Shown: piece after piece, positions 23,999 to 32,721 of the stretch
Position numbering within the stretch: position 1 is the stretch's first letter
How the letters are laid out: each line of letters opens with the position of its first letter
Source of the DNA: Gammaproteobacteria bacterium
GTDB lineage: Bacteria; Pseudomonadota; Gammaproteobacteria; Pseudomonadales; Cellvibrionaceae
Direction: 5' to 3'
DNA length: 64,000 bases
Assembly: GCA_004172865.1 (NCBI GenBank)
Contig: SEBV01000004.1
Coordinates: 124,001 to 188,000, forward strand
Notes under the pieces: model-generated
Databases searched by the model: none
Told to the model about the DNA's origin: nothing
Seen by the model: only the letters and a program-made list of their open reading frames with translations
Made by a program: the position numbers and the translations under genes

Positions 23999-26419
23999 TT
24001 AACGAAGGTTAATAATCGTCTGAGTCGTAGCGTTTGCGGTTTCAATAGTTTTGGCGTTCGCCTGATAGTTACGCTGAGCGATAATCAGGTTTACCAATTC
24101 TTCCGAAAGATCCACGTTCGATTCTTCCAATGCACCCGAAGTAATATTGCCGAGTGATGACGAACCTGGTGCGCCGATCACCGCTTCGCCGGTTTCGTAA
24201 GTCTGTGCCCACATGGAATTACCAACGGGTTTCAAACCTTCCATATTGTTGAAGTTTGCCAAGGCAACTTGACCGAGAGTTTGCGCTTCACCATTGGTGA
24301 AACGGGCGAATAAAATACCTTGACTGTCCACGTCCAAGCCAGCCAAACGACCTGTGGTGTAACCATTTTGATCGAGGTTTTCCACTGAAAACGCACTACC
24401 AAATTGTGTTGAACCACTTAAATTGATCATAAAGTTAGAGCTTGATGGTGGCTCAGCAACTGGAGTTGTTCCGCCTTGCAGTACGTTAAGTGGAGACAAA
24501 GCACCTACAGGGTTGCCATCAGCGCCTAGGGGAGTCCAGTTAGAAATTAACATGTTATCCGTAAGGTCTGTATTCAGGGTGCCATCTGCTTTGAAGTAGA
24601 CATCGTAAGCCGCTGCAGTAGGCTTGGTGTTGTCTGGAGATGGCAAGCTTGGATCTGGATCGCCAACATTTTTCCCATCAATTTGCACATACATTTTCCA
24701 ATGATTAGGCGCAGTGCTTGGATCATTGACGTCGTATTTTTCTTTTACGAAGTAAGAGCGCATAACGTGCGCATTACCCAAACTGTCGTACACGGTCGAT
24801 GAAGTTGCGTGGTTATAGGTTTTAGAATCAGCTGGATCAAATGCATTTATCAACACTGGAGTAAAACTGCTTGGAGTTAAAGGTGCAAACAAATTTCCTA
24901 CGGCAGGTGTAGTGCTTTTTATGGAATAACCAGATTCCATAACGATTTTTAATTCGCCACCAATAACAACTGAATCGGTTAAGGTATTCACTGATTGTTG
25001 GACGCCATCAGAGCCCGCTACAGTTAAGTCTCCTGCAGTTACGGTGTTGCCATTAACGTCTTTATCACTCCATGAAAAATTAATATCGCTACCTACTTTA
25101 GATTGAATTTCCAAATCACCGGCAGCATTAACTTTTGCAGTAATACCTGGCAAGGTTGAACCACTCAATGCATTAATTTGTGTTTCCAGTCCTGACATAT
25201 TGGTCGCTGTCAAACGCACGCCATTTAAAATTAAATTGCCTTTGCTGTTGTCAAATTCCAAAGTACCCAAAGTCAAAGGATCATCTTTCATCAAGGTCGC
25301 ATGGGTTTCAGCAGTGGCACTAATACCGGCCAAATCATTCAATTTAGATGCGGTTTGCGCCGCAGGCGCGCCAGCAGTGCTGGTGAAATTTACGGTGGCA
25401 CCAGTTGGGCCTTCAATTACCAATGTTTGCGCAAGGTAACCGTTAGTCACGCTCGGAATACCAGCGGTTGATGCAGGCGTTGAACCTAATGCAGTAGACA
25501 AAGCATTGGTACCCGTAACGGATGCAAGAGAAATTGTTGAGCCAACGCCTTTGGTGGCATCACGCAATTCGATGTTGTTGCCGTTTACTACCGCCTGAAC
25601 GTTAATAGGTATTGGCGCACCGTAAATTGCTTTGTTAACCAAATCGGCAACTTCTTGCAGCTTGGTAACATTGCCAGAGTTTAAAGTGACCGCAATGGTG
25701 CCGCCCGCTACTGGGCTTGAGTTAGCCAAGGTCAAATTAAATGTGGTAGGTGATGCAGCAAAATCAATCGGCACAGCCAAGGTGCCTGCCGCTGCAGGTG
25801 ACGCTGCCAATGGAATTGCACCCAAGGTTGTGGATGTGGTGGTAGCCGCTTTGATACCAGGCTTTGCAACACCAATCGCTGAGCCATTACTGGTAAATGT
25901 ATTACCCGTGGTTTTCAAAACTTTTTCATTTGCATTTACATTGTATGCAGAATTTACACCGGTGGTTTGACGTGGAGACTGCGTGCTCACATCTACTTTA
26001 AGGTTCGTTAAAATCCCACCAACATTGCCGTCTGCGTCCGCAGCAAAACCTTGAAGGTTTGCGCCAGTGCTGTTCACAATATTGCCGTCTTTATCTAAAC
26101 CGAATGCACCTGCGCGCGAAAATAATTGACCGTCTTTACTATTCAGTACAAAAAACCCTGAACCGTTTACTGAAAGATCCATCGCATTTTGCGTGAATTT
26201 TAAATTGCCCTGACCAAATGCCTGACGCAACGTTAACGTAGTAACACCACTACCTGGAACAGTAGAACCGCCGCCTAACAAAGAGCTTGTGTACACATCA
26301 CCGAATTCAGCGCGTGAACTTTTAAAACCTATAGTTCCCGCATTGGCAATGTTGTTGCCGGTAACACTTAAATCTGTGTTTGCTGCGCGAATACCGCTAA
26401 GGCCTGTATTGAATGACAT
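23999..26419 (-). CDS. flgE: Flagellar hook protein FlgE, enlarged
   Basis: FlgE polymerises into the hook. The N terminus MSFNTGLSGIRAANTDLSVT plus NNIANAGTIGFKSSRAEF and the C terminus ESNVDLSEELVNLIIAQRNY are canonical. At 806 aa it is nearly twice the usual roughly 400-460 aa. The central insert (about residues 170-520) is Ala/Thr/Val rich. Part of it (about 325-511, with AAQTASKLNDLAGISATAET and VVIGGELKIVMESG) resembles the FlgK insert. It ends the flgBCDE unit. A separate promoter drives flgF downstream. Confidence 0.95.
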   Translation of the reverse strand: MSFNTGLSGIRAANTDLSVTGNNIANAGTIGFKSSRAEFGDVYTSSLLGGGSTVPGSGVTTLTLRQAFGQGNLKFTQNAMDLSVNGSGFFVLNSKDGQLFSRAGAFGLDKDGNIVNSTGANLQGFAADADGNVGGILTNLKVDVSTQSPRQTTGVNSAYNVNANEKVLKTTGNTFTSNGSAIGVAKPGIKAATTTSTTLGAIPLAASPAAAGTLAVPIDFAASPTTFNLTLANSSPVAGGTIAVTLNSGNVTKLQEVADLVNKAIYGAPIPINVQAVVNGNNIELRDATKGVGSTISLASVTGTNALSTALGSTPASTAGIPSVTNGYLAQTLVIEGPTGATVNFTSTAGAPAAQTASKLNDLAGISATAETHATLMKDDPLTLGTLEFDNSKGNLILNGVRLTATNMSGLETQINALSGSTLPGITAKVNAAGDLEIQSKVGSDINFSWSDKDVNGNTVTAGDLTVAGSDGVQQSVNTLTDSVVIGGELKIVMESGYSIKSTTPAVGNLFAPLTPSSFTPVLINAFDPADSKTYNHATSSTVYDSLGNAHVMRSYFVKEKYDVNDPSTAPNHWKMYVQIDGKNVGDPDPSLPSPDNTKPTAAAYDVYFKADGTLNTDLTDNMLISNWTPLGADGNPVGALSPLNVLQGGTTPVAEPPSSSNFMINLSGSTQFGSAFSVENLDQNGYTTGRLAGLDVDSQGILFARFTNGEAQTLGQVALANFNNMEGLKPVGNSMWAQTYETGEAVIGAPGSSSLGNITSGALEESNVDLSEELVNLIIAQRNYQANAKTIETANATTQTIINLR

Positions 26420-26555
26420 GACGTGCTCCTACTGTTGAGTTGCTAGTAGCTATTGTTTAGCGGCTAGTCATAAATAAATTGTTACGGTTACTAACTAAAT
26501 TTTTTCGGGTTGGTTTGTTTAATTAAAATTTAATTTTCAAATAAACCTTTTACTA

Positions 26556-27275
26556 TTAATTAAACTGTTTGACTTTGCTGTAGTCGATAGCACCGAGGCC
26601 AGCTAAATTCAGAACCAATTTTCCATCTGTACCAACTGTTACGCTATTAACATTCGCGCTTAAGTTAGTCGTTAATTGTGTTTGCTTACCTTGTTGAGAT
26701 GCCATCACTTCAAAACTATAACTGCCTGCAGGCAATGCGGTTTCGCCAGTAGTCCAATCAATCAGGTTTCCATTCACTTCAAAATTTTGTCCATCAAAGC
26801 GGAAAGTTGTATCACCGGCTGGCGCTGCACCTACAGGAATTTGTGCAGCCAATGCGCCTTTCGAATCATAAACATTTACTTTCAGATCTGAAGTTGCCGC
26901 AGGAATATTAACGCTGCCGGAAATAATTCCACCCGCGGTTAACATGCTGGTATCAGTCTCAACACTTACAGAACGACCCACTAGCGATGATGCTTGTAAA
27001 GCCTGATTAGAATTAAAGCCGCTGGTGAAAGTATTGAAATTGGTATTTAATTTTTCAAGACCTTGCACCGAACTGAATTGCGCCAACTGGGCTACGAATT
27101 CTGAGTTACTTTGTGGGCTCAATGGATCTTGGTTTTTCATTTGCGTAATCATTAATTGCAAAAACGCATCTTGTCCAAGTTCGTTGGATTTTTTCTTGGT
27201 CGTCGTTGCCGCCGTATTTTTGTCAATGGCATAACCGGCAAGAACATTTGAAGTAGTAGAAGCTGCATCAGTCAT
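26556..27275 (-). CDS. flgD: Hook assembly scaffold protein FlgD
   Basis: FlgD caps the growing hook. The 239 aa contain the family signature GQDAFLQLMITQMKNQDPLS followed by NSEFVAQLAQFSSVQGLEKL. The C part (SLVGRSVSVETD onward) is the FlgD Ig/tudor-like region. Length is normal. It sits between flgC and flgE in the flgBCDE unit. Confidence 0.95.
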   Translation of the reverse strand: MTDAASTTSNVLAGYAIDKNTAATTTKKKSNELGQDAFLQLMITQMKNQDPLSPQSNSEFVAQLAQFSSVQGLEKLNTNFNTFTSGFNSNQALQASSLVGRSVSVETDTSMLTAGGIISGSVNIPAATSDLKVNVYDSKGALAAQIPVGAAPAGDTTFRFDGQNFEVNGNLIDWTTGETALPAGSYSFEVMASQQGKQTQLTTNLSANVNSVTVGTDGKLVLNLAGLGAIDYSKVKQFN

Positions 27276-27333
27276 TTCAATTCACCCTATTAATCTTTTG
27301 GCCTGGTAATTATTGATTCACTAATCTTTTTGA

Positions 27334-27780
27334 TTACTGACCTAAAGTAAGAACACGTTGAACCATTTGTTTTGCGGAATTCATAACTTCAACGTTCATT
27401 TGAAATGAGCGTGAAGCGGAAATCATATTTGTCATTTCTTCTACCACGTTAACGTTTGGGTAATACACATAACCTTCTTTATCTGCTTTCGGATGTGTTG
27501 GTTCGTAGCGACGCTCAAGTGGCGCACCGCTTTCAACAATTCCTAACACTTGCACACCTGCAGCGGAATCATCTTCGTTTGCAGCTTTGTCTGCATTTAA
27601 AGATTGTTGCATGGCTTGTTTTTGAATCGCTGCAAAAACTGGCTGACGGCTGCGATACGTTTGATCGACACTGGAGCTTGCGGATTGCGCATTCGCGAGG
27701 TTGCTTGCGGTAGTATTCAAACGCAAACTTTGTGCGTTCATACCTGTTCCTGCGATGTCAAAAATTGTTCCCAGTGCCAT
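27334..27780 (-). CDS. flgC: Flagellar proximal rod protein FlgC
   Basis: FlgC is a proximal rod subunit. The 148 aa start MALGTIFDIAGTGMNAQSLR and contain TASNLANAQSASSSVDQTYR and the C-terminal NVVEEMTNMISASRSFQMN. Length fits the family. It is followed by flgD 58 bp later and preceded by flgB by 57 bp. Confidence 0.95.
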   Translation of the reverse strand: MALGTIFDIAGTGMNAQSLRLNTTASNLANAQSASSSVDQTYRSRQPVFAAIQKQAMQQSLNADKAANEDDSAAGVQVLGIVESGAPLERRYEPTHPKADKEGYVYYPNVNVVEEMTNMISASRSFQMNVEVMNSAKQMVQRVLTLGQ

Positions 27781-27837
27781 GATGTTTCTCGCTTAATAAA
27801 TACAAAAAATTTTAGAAAGTTTTTACTAACTTAAATC

Positions 27838-28239
27838 TTAATCGCCACGAATCGCTGATTTTAAACTTTGAAATTTGCTATTCAAAAATTGAAAGCTGGC
27901 TTGGAATGCCAAGGTATTTTTCATGTATTCCGCATGTTCGATTTGATCTTCAACGGTGTTGCCATCAATTGACGGTTGTTGTGGTGTGCGATACAACAAA
28001 TCTGAGTCTTCACCAAATGCATCGCCTACTGAAATGTGGCGCTCGTTGGTCGCTTGCATTCCAAACTGATTGGATTCACCGGTTTTTTGGCTGAGGATTT
28101 GCTTGAAATCCAAATCGCGTGCTTTGTAGTTTGGGGTATCAATATTTGCCAGGTTGTTAGCCAGAATTCCTGCACGTTGGCCGCGAACACGCAGTGCGCT
28201 TTCGTGAATTCCTAAGGCTGAATCGAATGATATGGACAT
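27838..28239 (-). CDS. flgB: Flagellar proximal rod protein FlgB
   Basis: FlgB is the first rod subunit on the MS-ring side. The 133 aa include LRGQ-type sequence (RVRGQRAGILANNLANIDTP, NYKARDLDF) and a C-terminal helix LAFQASFQFLNSKFQSLK. It is the first gene of the flgBCDE unit and has a strong sigma54 promoter about 60 bp upstream of the ATG. Confidence 0.95.
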   Translation of the reverse strand: MSISFDSALGIHESALRVRGQRAGILANNLANIDTPNYKARDLDFKQILSQKTGESNQFGMQATNERHISVGDAFGEDSDLLYRTPQQPSIDGNTVEDQIEHAEYMKNTLAFQASFQFLNSKFQSLKSAIRGD

Positions 28240-28307
28240 GGCATCTACTCTGAATTAACGGTTTGGTATTTCCGGCTTTTGCCGATTACCTTTGTTGTAA
28301 ATTAGAT

Positions 28308-28323
28308 TGCAACCCCTATGCCA
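28308..28323 (-). promoter_or_regulatory. Sigma54 promoter of flgBCDE
   Basis: On the minus strand TGGCAT-AGGGG-TTGCA matches the -24/-12 consensus with correct spacing. It predicts a start near 28297, 58 nt before the flgB ATG. It lies in the 440-bp gap between flgB and the VOC gene (28240-28679). Confidence 0.93.
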
Positions 28324-28389
28324 AACTGCACAATATTTTTATCTCATTGATTTTATTGATATTTTAATTTAAATCGCCCTATCAAAAAA

Positions 28390-28435
28390 CGGCAATTCAC
28401 CAAGCGGCAAAGCAAAGCGGCAATGGATTTCCGCT
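28390..28435. promoter_or_regulatory. CGGCAA repeat cluster with 20-bp dyad upstream of flgB
   Basis: CGGCAA occurs at 28390, 28405 and 28418. The dyad at 28416-28435 (AGCGGCAATG then GATTTCCGCT) has AGCGG and CCGCT arms 10 bp apart, as at fliD and nearly as at flgF. It is centred about 103 bp upstream of the -24 element. No gene is supported in 28240-28679; the short open frame at 28353-28571 covers these sites and is rejected. Confidence 0.55.
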
Positions 28436-28679
28436 TCTTCTGGAGGCCAAAATGCTGCATGCAAATTGAGGCGAAATAGCGCTTTTTGTTAACGTGATGA
28501 TTCGAACGACAAGCTTCGAAAAACGCCCGTCTATATATGAGCTGATGTTTGGCCCTGACGAAGAGGACCAAAATTGGAGGGATTAGAACTCGTTCAGAAA
28601 TGTAAATATCAGTGCGCCACGGGACTCATCAATTCGTTTATGGCAAAGTAAACACCCCTATTCCACGTGAATCATTTTT

Positions 28680-29072
28680 ATGTCCTTTCTAGCAATTCAC
28701 CATGTCGCGATAATTTGCTCCGACTACGAAAAATCCAAACACTTTTACACGCAAATTTTGGGATTACAGGTCATAGCAGAGGCTTACCGCGCCGAACGCC
28801 AGTCTTACAAGCTTGATTTGGAAGTAGGCAATGGCAGCCAAATTGAATTATTTTCCTTTCCCAATCCACCGAGCCGCCCTTCCCGCCCCGAAGCGTGCGG
28901 CTTACGCCATTTAGCGTTCGCGGTAGCAAATGTGGAATTGATAAAGACCAGCCTTGAACACCAAAACGTGTTTGTAGAACCAATTCGGATTGATGAACAC
29001 ACAGGTAAGAAATTTACGTTCTTTGCCGACCCGGATGGGTTGCCTTTAGAAGTTTATGAAGTGGCATCTTAG
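28680..29072 (+). CDS. gloA2: VOC/glyoxalase I-like protein, YaeR/GloA2 family
   Basis: This 130-aa protein has the vicinal-oxygen-chelate fold. Likely metal ligands are His in AIHHVAI, Glu in SQIELFSF, His in GLRHLAFAV and Glu in LPLEVYEV. It resembles the YaeR (GloA2) group, whose substrate is not established. It sits on the + strand between cheR and flgB, facing away from the flgB promoter, and interrupts an otherwise motility-only stretch. Confidence 0.85.
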   Translation: MSFLAIHHVAIICSDYEKSKHFYTQILGLQVIAEAYRAERQSYKLDLEVGNGSQIELFSFPNPPSRPSRPEACGLRHLAFAVANVELIKTSLEHQNVFVEPIRIDEHTGKKFTFFADPDGLPLEVYEVAS

Positions 29073-29127
29073 GAGAGAAGTTATTTCGCCCTGAACACAC
29101 AGGGCGAATGATGAGTTCGGGAGGACA

Positions 29128-30015
29128 TCAAATAGCTTTATACAAAATCCCAGGTTCACAGCGAACCATTTCAAACAAATCAGAAGCGCCTGCCAAACCC
29201 TCGGAAGATCCCAAATACAAAATCCCCTGCGGTTTTAAGGCTGCATGGATTTTTTGAAGAATCTGGCGCTTTAAATCACCGTTAAAATAAATCAGCACAT
29301 TACGGCAGAAGATTATGTCGAACTTGCCCAAACCAGTATAAGAATCCATCAAATTGATGGGGCGAAAATCAATTCTGTCGCGCAAAACAGATTTTACTCG
29401 CCAGTTGTTATCGGCTTTGTCGAAAAATCTATCCAATCGCTCATTGGACAAGCCACGCATAACTGATAGTTTGTCGTACTCGCCCTGGCGCGCTTGTTCC
29501 AGCACAGTTGTCGATAAGTCCGTCGCCACAATTTGCACTGGGCGCGGCAGCGTGCCCATGTTTTTGAGCTTGTATTCTTCCGCCATTATGCTGATGGAAT
29601 ATGGCTCCTGACCTGAAGAGCAAGCCGCTGACCAAATACGCACAGGACCAAACATTTTATTGTTTGGGCTCATGAGCTGAGGAAAGAGATTATTTTTAAG
29701 GTGATCGTAGGGATAAATATCGCGAAACCAGAAGGTTTCATTGGTGGTCATGGCATCAATAACTTGTTCTTTCAGTTTTCGATGCAACCCTTGTCGCAGG
29801 CTGCGAACCAACTCTCCAAATGTCGCGATTTTGTGATCGTCCATCAAGCGACGCATGCGGTTCGTCACCAGATATTGTTTGTTGTCACCCAGGGAAATCC
29901 CGCACGCGTCCTCTAAAAATTGTCGAAATTGATCGAACTCAAGCTGGTCCACATTCTCCCTTGCCGCCAGCTTGGCAAACATATCGCTATTCGCGTTGGA
30001 GTCTTTATTTATCAT
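29128..30015 (-). CDS. cheR: Chemotaxis protein methyltransferase CheR
   Basis: CheR methylates glutamates on chemoreceptors using S-adenosylmethionine. The 295 aa have the CheR N domain (FRQFLEDACGISLGDNKQYL) and the catalytic domain with TTNETFWFRD, IWSAACSSGQEPYSI and FDIIFCRNVLIYFNGD. Length is standard. It follows cheV with a 57-bp gap, as in Vibrio and Pseudomonas flg loci, and the pair are probably co-transcribed. Confidence 0.95.
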   Translation of the reverse strand: MINKDSNANSDMFAKLAARENVDQLEFDQFRQFLEDACGISLGDNKQYLVTNRMRRLMDDHKIATFGELVRSLRQGLHRKLKEQVIDAMTTNETFWFRDIYPYDHLKNNLFPQLMSPNNKMFGPVRIWSAACSSGQEPYSISIMAEEYKLKNMGTLPRPVQIVATDLSTTVLEQARQGEYDKLSVMRGLSNERLDRFFDKADNNWRVKSVLRDRIDFRPINLMDSYTGLGKFDIIFCRNVLIYFNGDLKRQILQKIHAALKPQGILYLGSSEGLAGASDLFEMVRCEPGILYKAI

Positions 30016-30072
30016 AAGCGCCTTGGCAGTACTACATTGCGTGAGTGAGCTTGGCTCTGCTAACGTTTGGCA

Positions 30073-31029
30073 TCATGCTTCTTCTGGTGGCAAAAGACTT
30101 TCACCAGTAATCGCAAGCACTCGATCATTAACGCGACGCGCTAATTCATCCGGATGGAATTTTGCAAGGAAGTCATCTGCGCCTACCTTACGGACCATGG
30201 CTTCGTTGAAAACGCCGCTCAAGGATGTATGAAGAACAATATGCAATTTCTTCAAAGCTGCATGATTGCGAACTTCGGCGGTGAAGGTGTAACCATCCAT
30301 CTCCGGCATTTCAATGTCACAAATAATCATGACTAACTCGGCATAAGGGTCTTTACCAGATGCCAATATATCTTTGAGATACTGCAACGCCTCGGCACCA
30401 TCTTTTTTGATGGTGGTGCGAATACCCATACCTTCCACTACACGTTGAATTTGCTTACGCGCGATAGTTGAGTCGTCCACAATAAGAACATGCTTTTGTA
30501 CGACTTTATCGGCAATGCCGTCTTCTATTACGCCTGCACTAACGTCTTCTTTAACGGGCGATACTTCAGCAAGGATTTTCTCTACGTCGATGATTTCAAC
30601 CAACTGACCATCAACCTGAGTTACCGCCGTCAAATAGTGTTCTCTACCCGCGCCTTTTGGCGGTGGATGAATATCACCCCAGTTCATATTCACGATACGT
30701 TCAACCGAGCGCACCAGAAAACCCTGAGCGGTGCGGTTGTATTCGGTAATGATCACAAAGCAGTTATCAATATCTGGCAGTTCCCGGCGACCTATAGCTA
30801 GGTTCATATCCATAATTGGAATGGTGCCGCCGCGAATATGCGCAACGCCACGAACCACGGAATTACGGCCTGGAATCGCATTTAAAGGAGGACACTGAAG
30901 CACCTCTTTCACCTTAAATACGTTAATTCCATACAATTGTTGGCTGCCTAGCCGAAATAACAATAGCTCCAAACGATTTTGACCAACCAACTGCGTGCGT
31001 TGGTTGACGCTATCCATTACACCGGCCAT
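30073..31029 (-). CDS. cheV: Chemotaxis coupling protein CheV (copy 1)
   Basis: CheV couples receptors to CheA and carries its own receiver domain. The 318 aa comprise a CheW domain (about 15-165, LLFRLGSQQLYGINVFKVKE) and a receiver domain (about 185-310) with the phospho-acceptor Asp in VMIICDIEMPEMDGY and the Lys in DDFLAKFHPDEL. The ATG is preceded by GAGGTGGTGG. It is divergent from flgA and upstream of cheR. A second cheV lies at 40044-40985. Confidence 0.95.
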   Translation of the reverse strand: MAGVMDSVNQRTQLVGQNRLELLLFRLGSQQLYGINVFKVKEVLQCPPLNAIPGRNSVVRGVAHIRGGTIPIMDMNLAIGRRELPDIDNCFVIITEYNRTAQGFLVRSVERIVNMNWGDIHPPPKGAGREHYLTAVTQVDGQLVEIIDVEKILAEVSPVKEDVSAGVIEDGIADKVVQKHVLIVDDSTIARKQIQRVVEGMGIRTTIKKDGAEALQYLKDILASGKDPYAELVMIICDIEMPEMDGYTFTAEVRNHAALKKLHIVLHTSLSGVFNEAMVRKVGADDFLAKFHPDELARRVNDRVLAITGESLLPPEEA

Positions 31030-31178
31030 GCCACCACCTCTTTATTCAAACGGATTTACAGGTCTAAAGTTGTTGTAAACCAAAGCGTGTTGATAGGCTT
31101 TTGTACTACAGCAACTTACTAATTTTTATCTTGATTTTTGCACCGCTCGTTATTTACTTTTCAAACCAGCAAGGAAAA

Positions 31179-31194
31179 CGGCACAGACCTTGCT
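31179..31194 (+). promoter_or_regulatory. Sigma54 promoter of flgA
   Basis: CGGCAC-AGACC-TTGCT has GG and GC at exact -24/-12 spacing and a full TTGC. It predicts a start near 31205, about 105 nt before the flgA ATG. Confidence 0.8.
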
Positions 31195-31311
31195 TTTACC
31201 CTCACTAGAAAGCTTTTTCGGCTGAAAGCCGTCACTCTTTAGGTTGATTGCTGATGAAACTTGAAAATTTGTTCAAAAGCAGCAATCCGCTTTATGAGGA
31301 TAGGACAAATT

Positions 31312-32082
31312 ATGAATTTTCGTAGTTTTTATAGAATTTTCTTTTCAAAAAAAATGACTTGCGAACTCCCGCAAGCGATCAAAAGACTATGCATGATATG
31401 CGCGCTGGGCGTTGCTACCTGCCAAACCGCCAATGCACAGGCACCTATTGAGAATATTGAACAGCTCAAGCTAAAAGTCGCCCGGTTTTTGACGGATGAG
31501 TACGAAAAAACCAATCCCGTTAAGGTGGATATTAAAGTCGGCAATCTCGACAACCGTTTACGCCTGTCGCGCTGCGAACAAAACGTAGGTTTAATCTTGA
31601 AAGACACCACGAATAGCGGCGGCAATGTGAACGTGGAAGTGAATTGTAAAGGCGTTTCCTCATGGACAATTTTAGTCCCTGCGCTGGCAAGAGTTTACCG
31701 CTCGGTGGCAGTTGCCGGCCGCAATTTACAGCGCGGCGAGCTGATTGATGAAGATGATCTTGCCACTGAAGTAATGGACGTAAGCGATTTTCGCATGGGC
31801 TTTTCATTAACCTCAGACACAATTATTGGCAAAGAAGTTAAGTACACCGTTAATAAAGGCGAAACCTTTCGAAACTCAGCATTAGATGCACCTATGGTAA
31901 TCAAACGTGGTGACACCGTGAGTATGGAAGCCAATGTTGGCGGTATCAGTGTAAAAACCAGCGGCACCGCCGTTAGCGATGGCCGTGTGGGGCAACAGAT
32001 TCGAGTCAAGAACAACCAATCCTCGCGGGTAATCAACGCTAAAGTGGTTGGATCGGGTTTAGTGCAAAGTGTTTTGCAGTAG
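31312..32082 (+). CDS. flgA: Flagellar P-ring assembly chaperone FlgA
   Basis: FlgA is a periplasmic chaperone for P-ring (FlgI) assembly. The start chosen is ATG at 31312, with AGGATAGGA upstream. A TTG at 31261 is less likely, and ATG at 31354 would give a more standard signal peptide. A hydrophobic stretch (LCMICALGVATCQTANA) precedes the mature protein. The C-terminal SAF-type domain has ILVPALARVYRSVAVAGRNL and VIKRGDTVSMEANVGGISVK. The product has 256 aa. It is divergent from cheV and followed by flgM. Confidence 0.93.
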   Translation: MNFRSFYRIFFSKKMTCELPQAIKRLCMICALGVATCQTANAQAPIENIEQLKLKVARFLTDEYEKTNPVKVDIKVGNLDNRLRLSRCEQNVGLILKDTTNSGGNVNVEVNCKGVSSWTILVPALARVYRSVAVAGRNLQRGELIDEDDLATEVMDVSDFRMGFSLTSDTIIGKEVKYTVNKGETFRNSALDAPMVIKRGDTVSMEANVGGISVKTSGTAVSDGRVGQQIRVKNNQSSRVINAKVVGSGLVQSVLQ

Positions 32083-32175
32083 TTAAAATTCAGCCGTTAC
32101 GGCGGCCAGGAAGGCAAATATGAAGAAGATTATTACGACAACTGACTTAAACCATCAAAAAGTCAAAAAACTTGC

Positions 32176-32202
32176 TAAAGTTCCGAAGCAAATAGCCGAC
32201 AA
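32176..32202 (+). promoter_or_regulatory. Sigma28 (FliA) promoter of flgM
   Basis: TAAA (32176-32179), exactly 15 nt, then GCCGACAA (32195-32202); the -10 differs from GCCGATAA at one base. The -35 continues as TAAAGTTC, close to TAAAGTTT. The start codon is about 75 nt downstream of the predicted start. Confidence 0.9.
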
Positions 32203-32284
32203 CCCTCATAGGGAATCTCTGATTAGTAGAAAATTATTATCAGCGGCTTCTTTGAACTCATAGCAATCGTTGGGGAACGACATC

Positions 32285-32599
32285 ATGGTTATAGATACAA
32301 ACAACATCAATTCTGGCGGTGCCGCACGTAGTCGTACTACGGTTCCAGTCAGTAATAACAGCACTAAAACGTCTACACCTGCACCCGCGGAAGCGGCAGT
32401 AGCAAGCAGTAAAGACAATGTTGTGCTCAGCTCAGACGCACAAAATCTGGTGAAACTGCAGGCTAAAATCAGCAGTTTGCCCGACGTGAATTTGGATCGC
32501 GTTGCCGCCATCAAGCAAGCTATTGCTGAAGGCCGTTTCGAGATTAATCCAGAACGTATTGCCGAAAATATGCTTAATCAAGATGAGCTTTTAGGTTAA
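32285..32599 (+). CDS. flgM: Anti-sigma28 factor FlgM
   Basis: FlgM binds and inhibits sigma28 (FliA) until it is exported through the finished hook. The start is ATG at 32285, with GGGGA upstream. The 104-aa product has a flexible Ser/Thr-rich N half and the conserved C half (DNVVLSSDAQNLVKLQAKIS, RVAAIKQAIAEGRFEINPER, IAENML) that binds sigma. Its own sigma28 promoter makes a feedback loop, while the sigma54 promoter of flgA can supply early transcription. Confidence 0.95.
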   Translation: MVIDTNNINSGGAARSRTTVPVSNNSTKTSTPAPAEAAVASSKDNVVLSSDAQNLVKLQAKISSLPDVNLDRVAAIKQAIAEGRFEINPERIAENMLNQDELLG

Positions 32600-32721
32600 T
32601 CGTTTTACGCGTTTGACTCTTGTTTACTAGTTTTCTGTTTTTACGCTTCGACGTTTTTTGTTAATCATTGAGAATGCCACCTCCCCAACGGTGGCAAACT
32701 TACTACAGCTATGAGGTTGCT

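Noticed and set aside
28353-28571. Short open frame (72 aa, minus) upstream of flgB
   Set aside because: It has no recognisable motif and covers the CGGCAA repeats and dyad; it looks like a chance frame.
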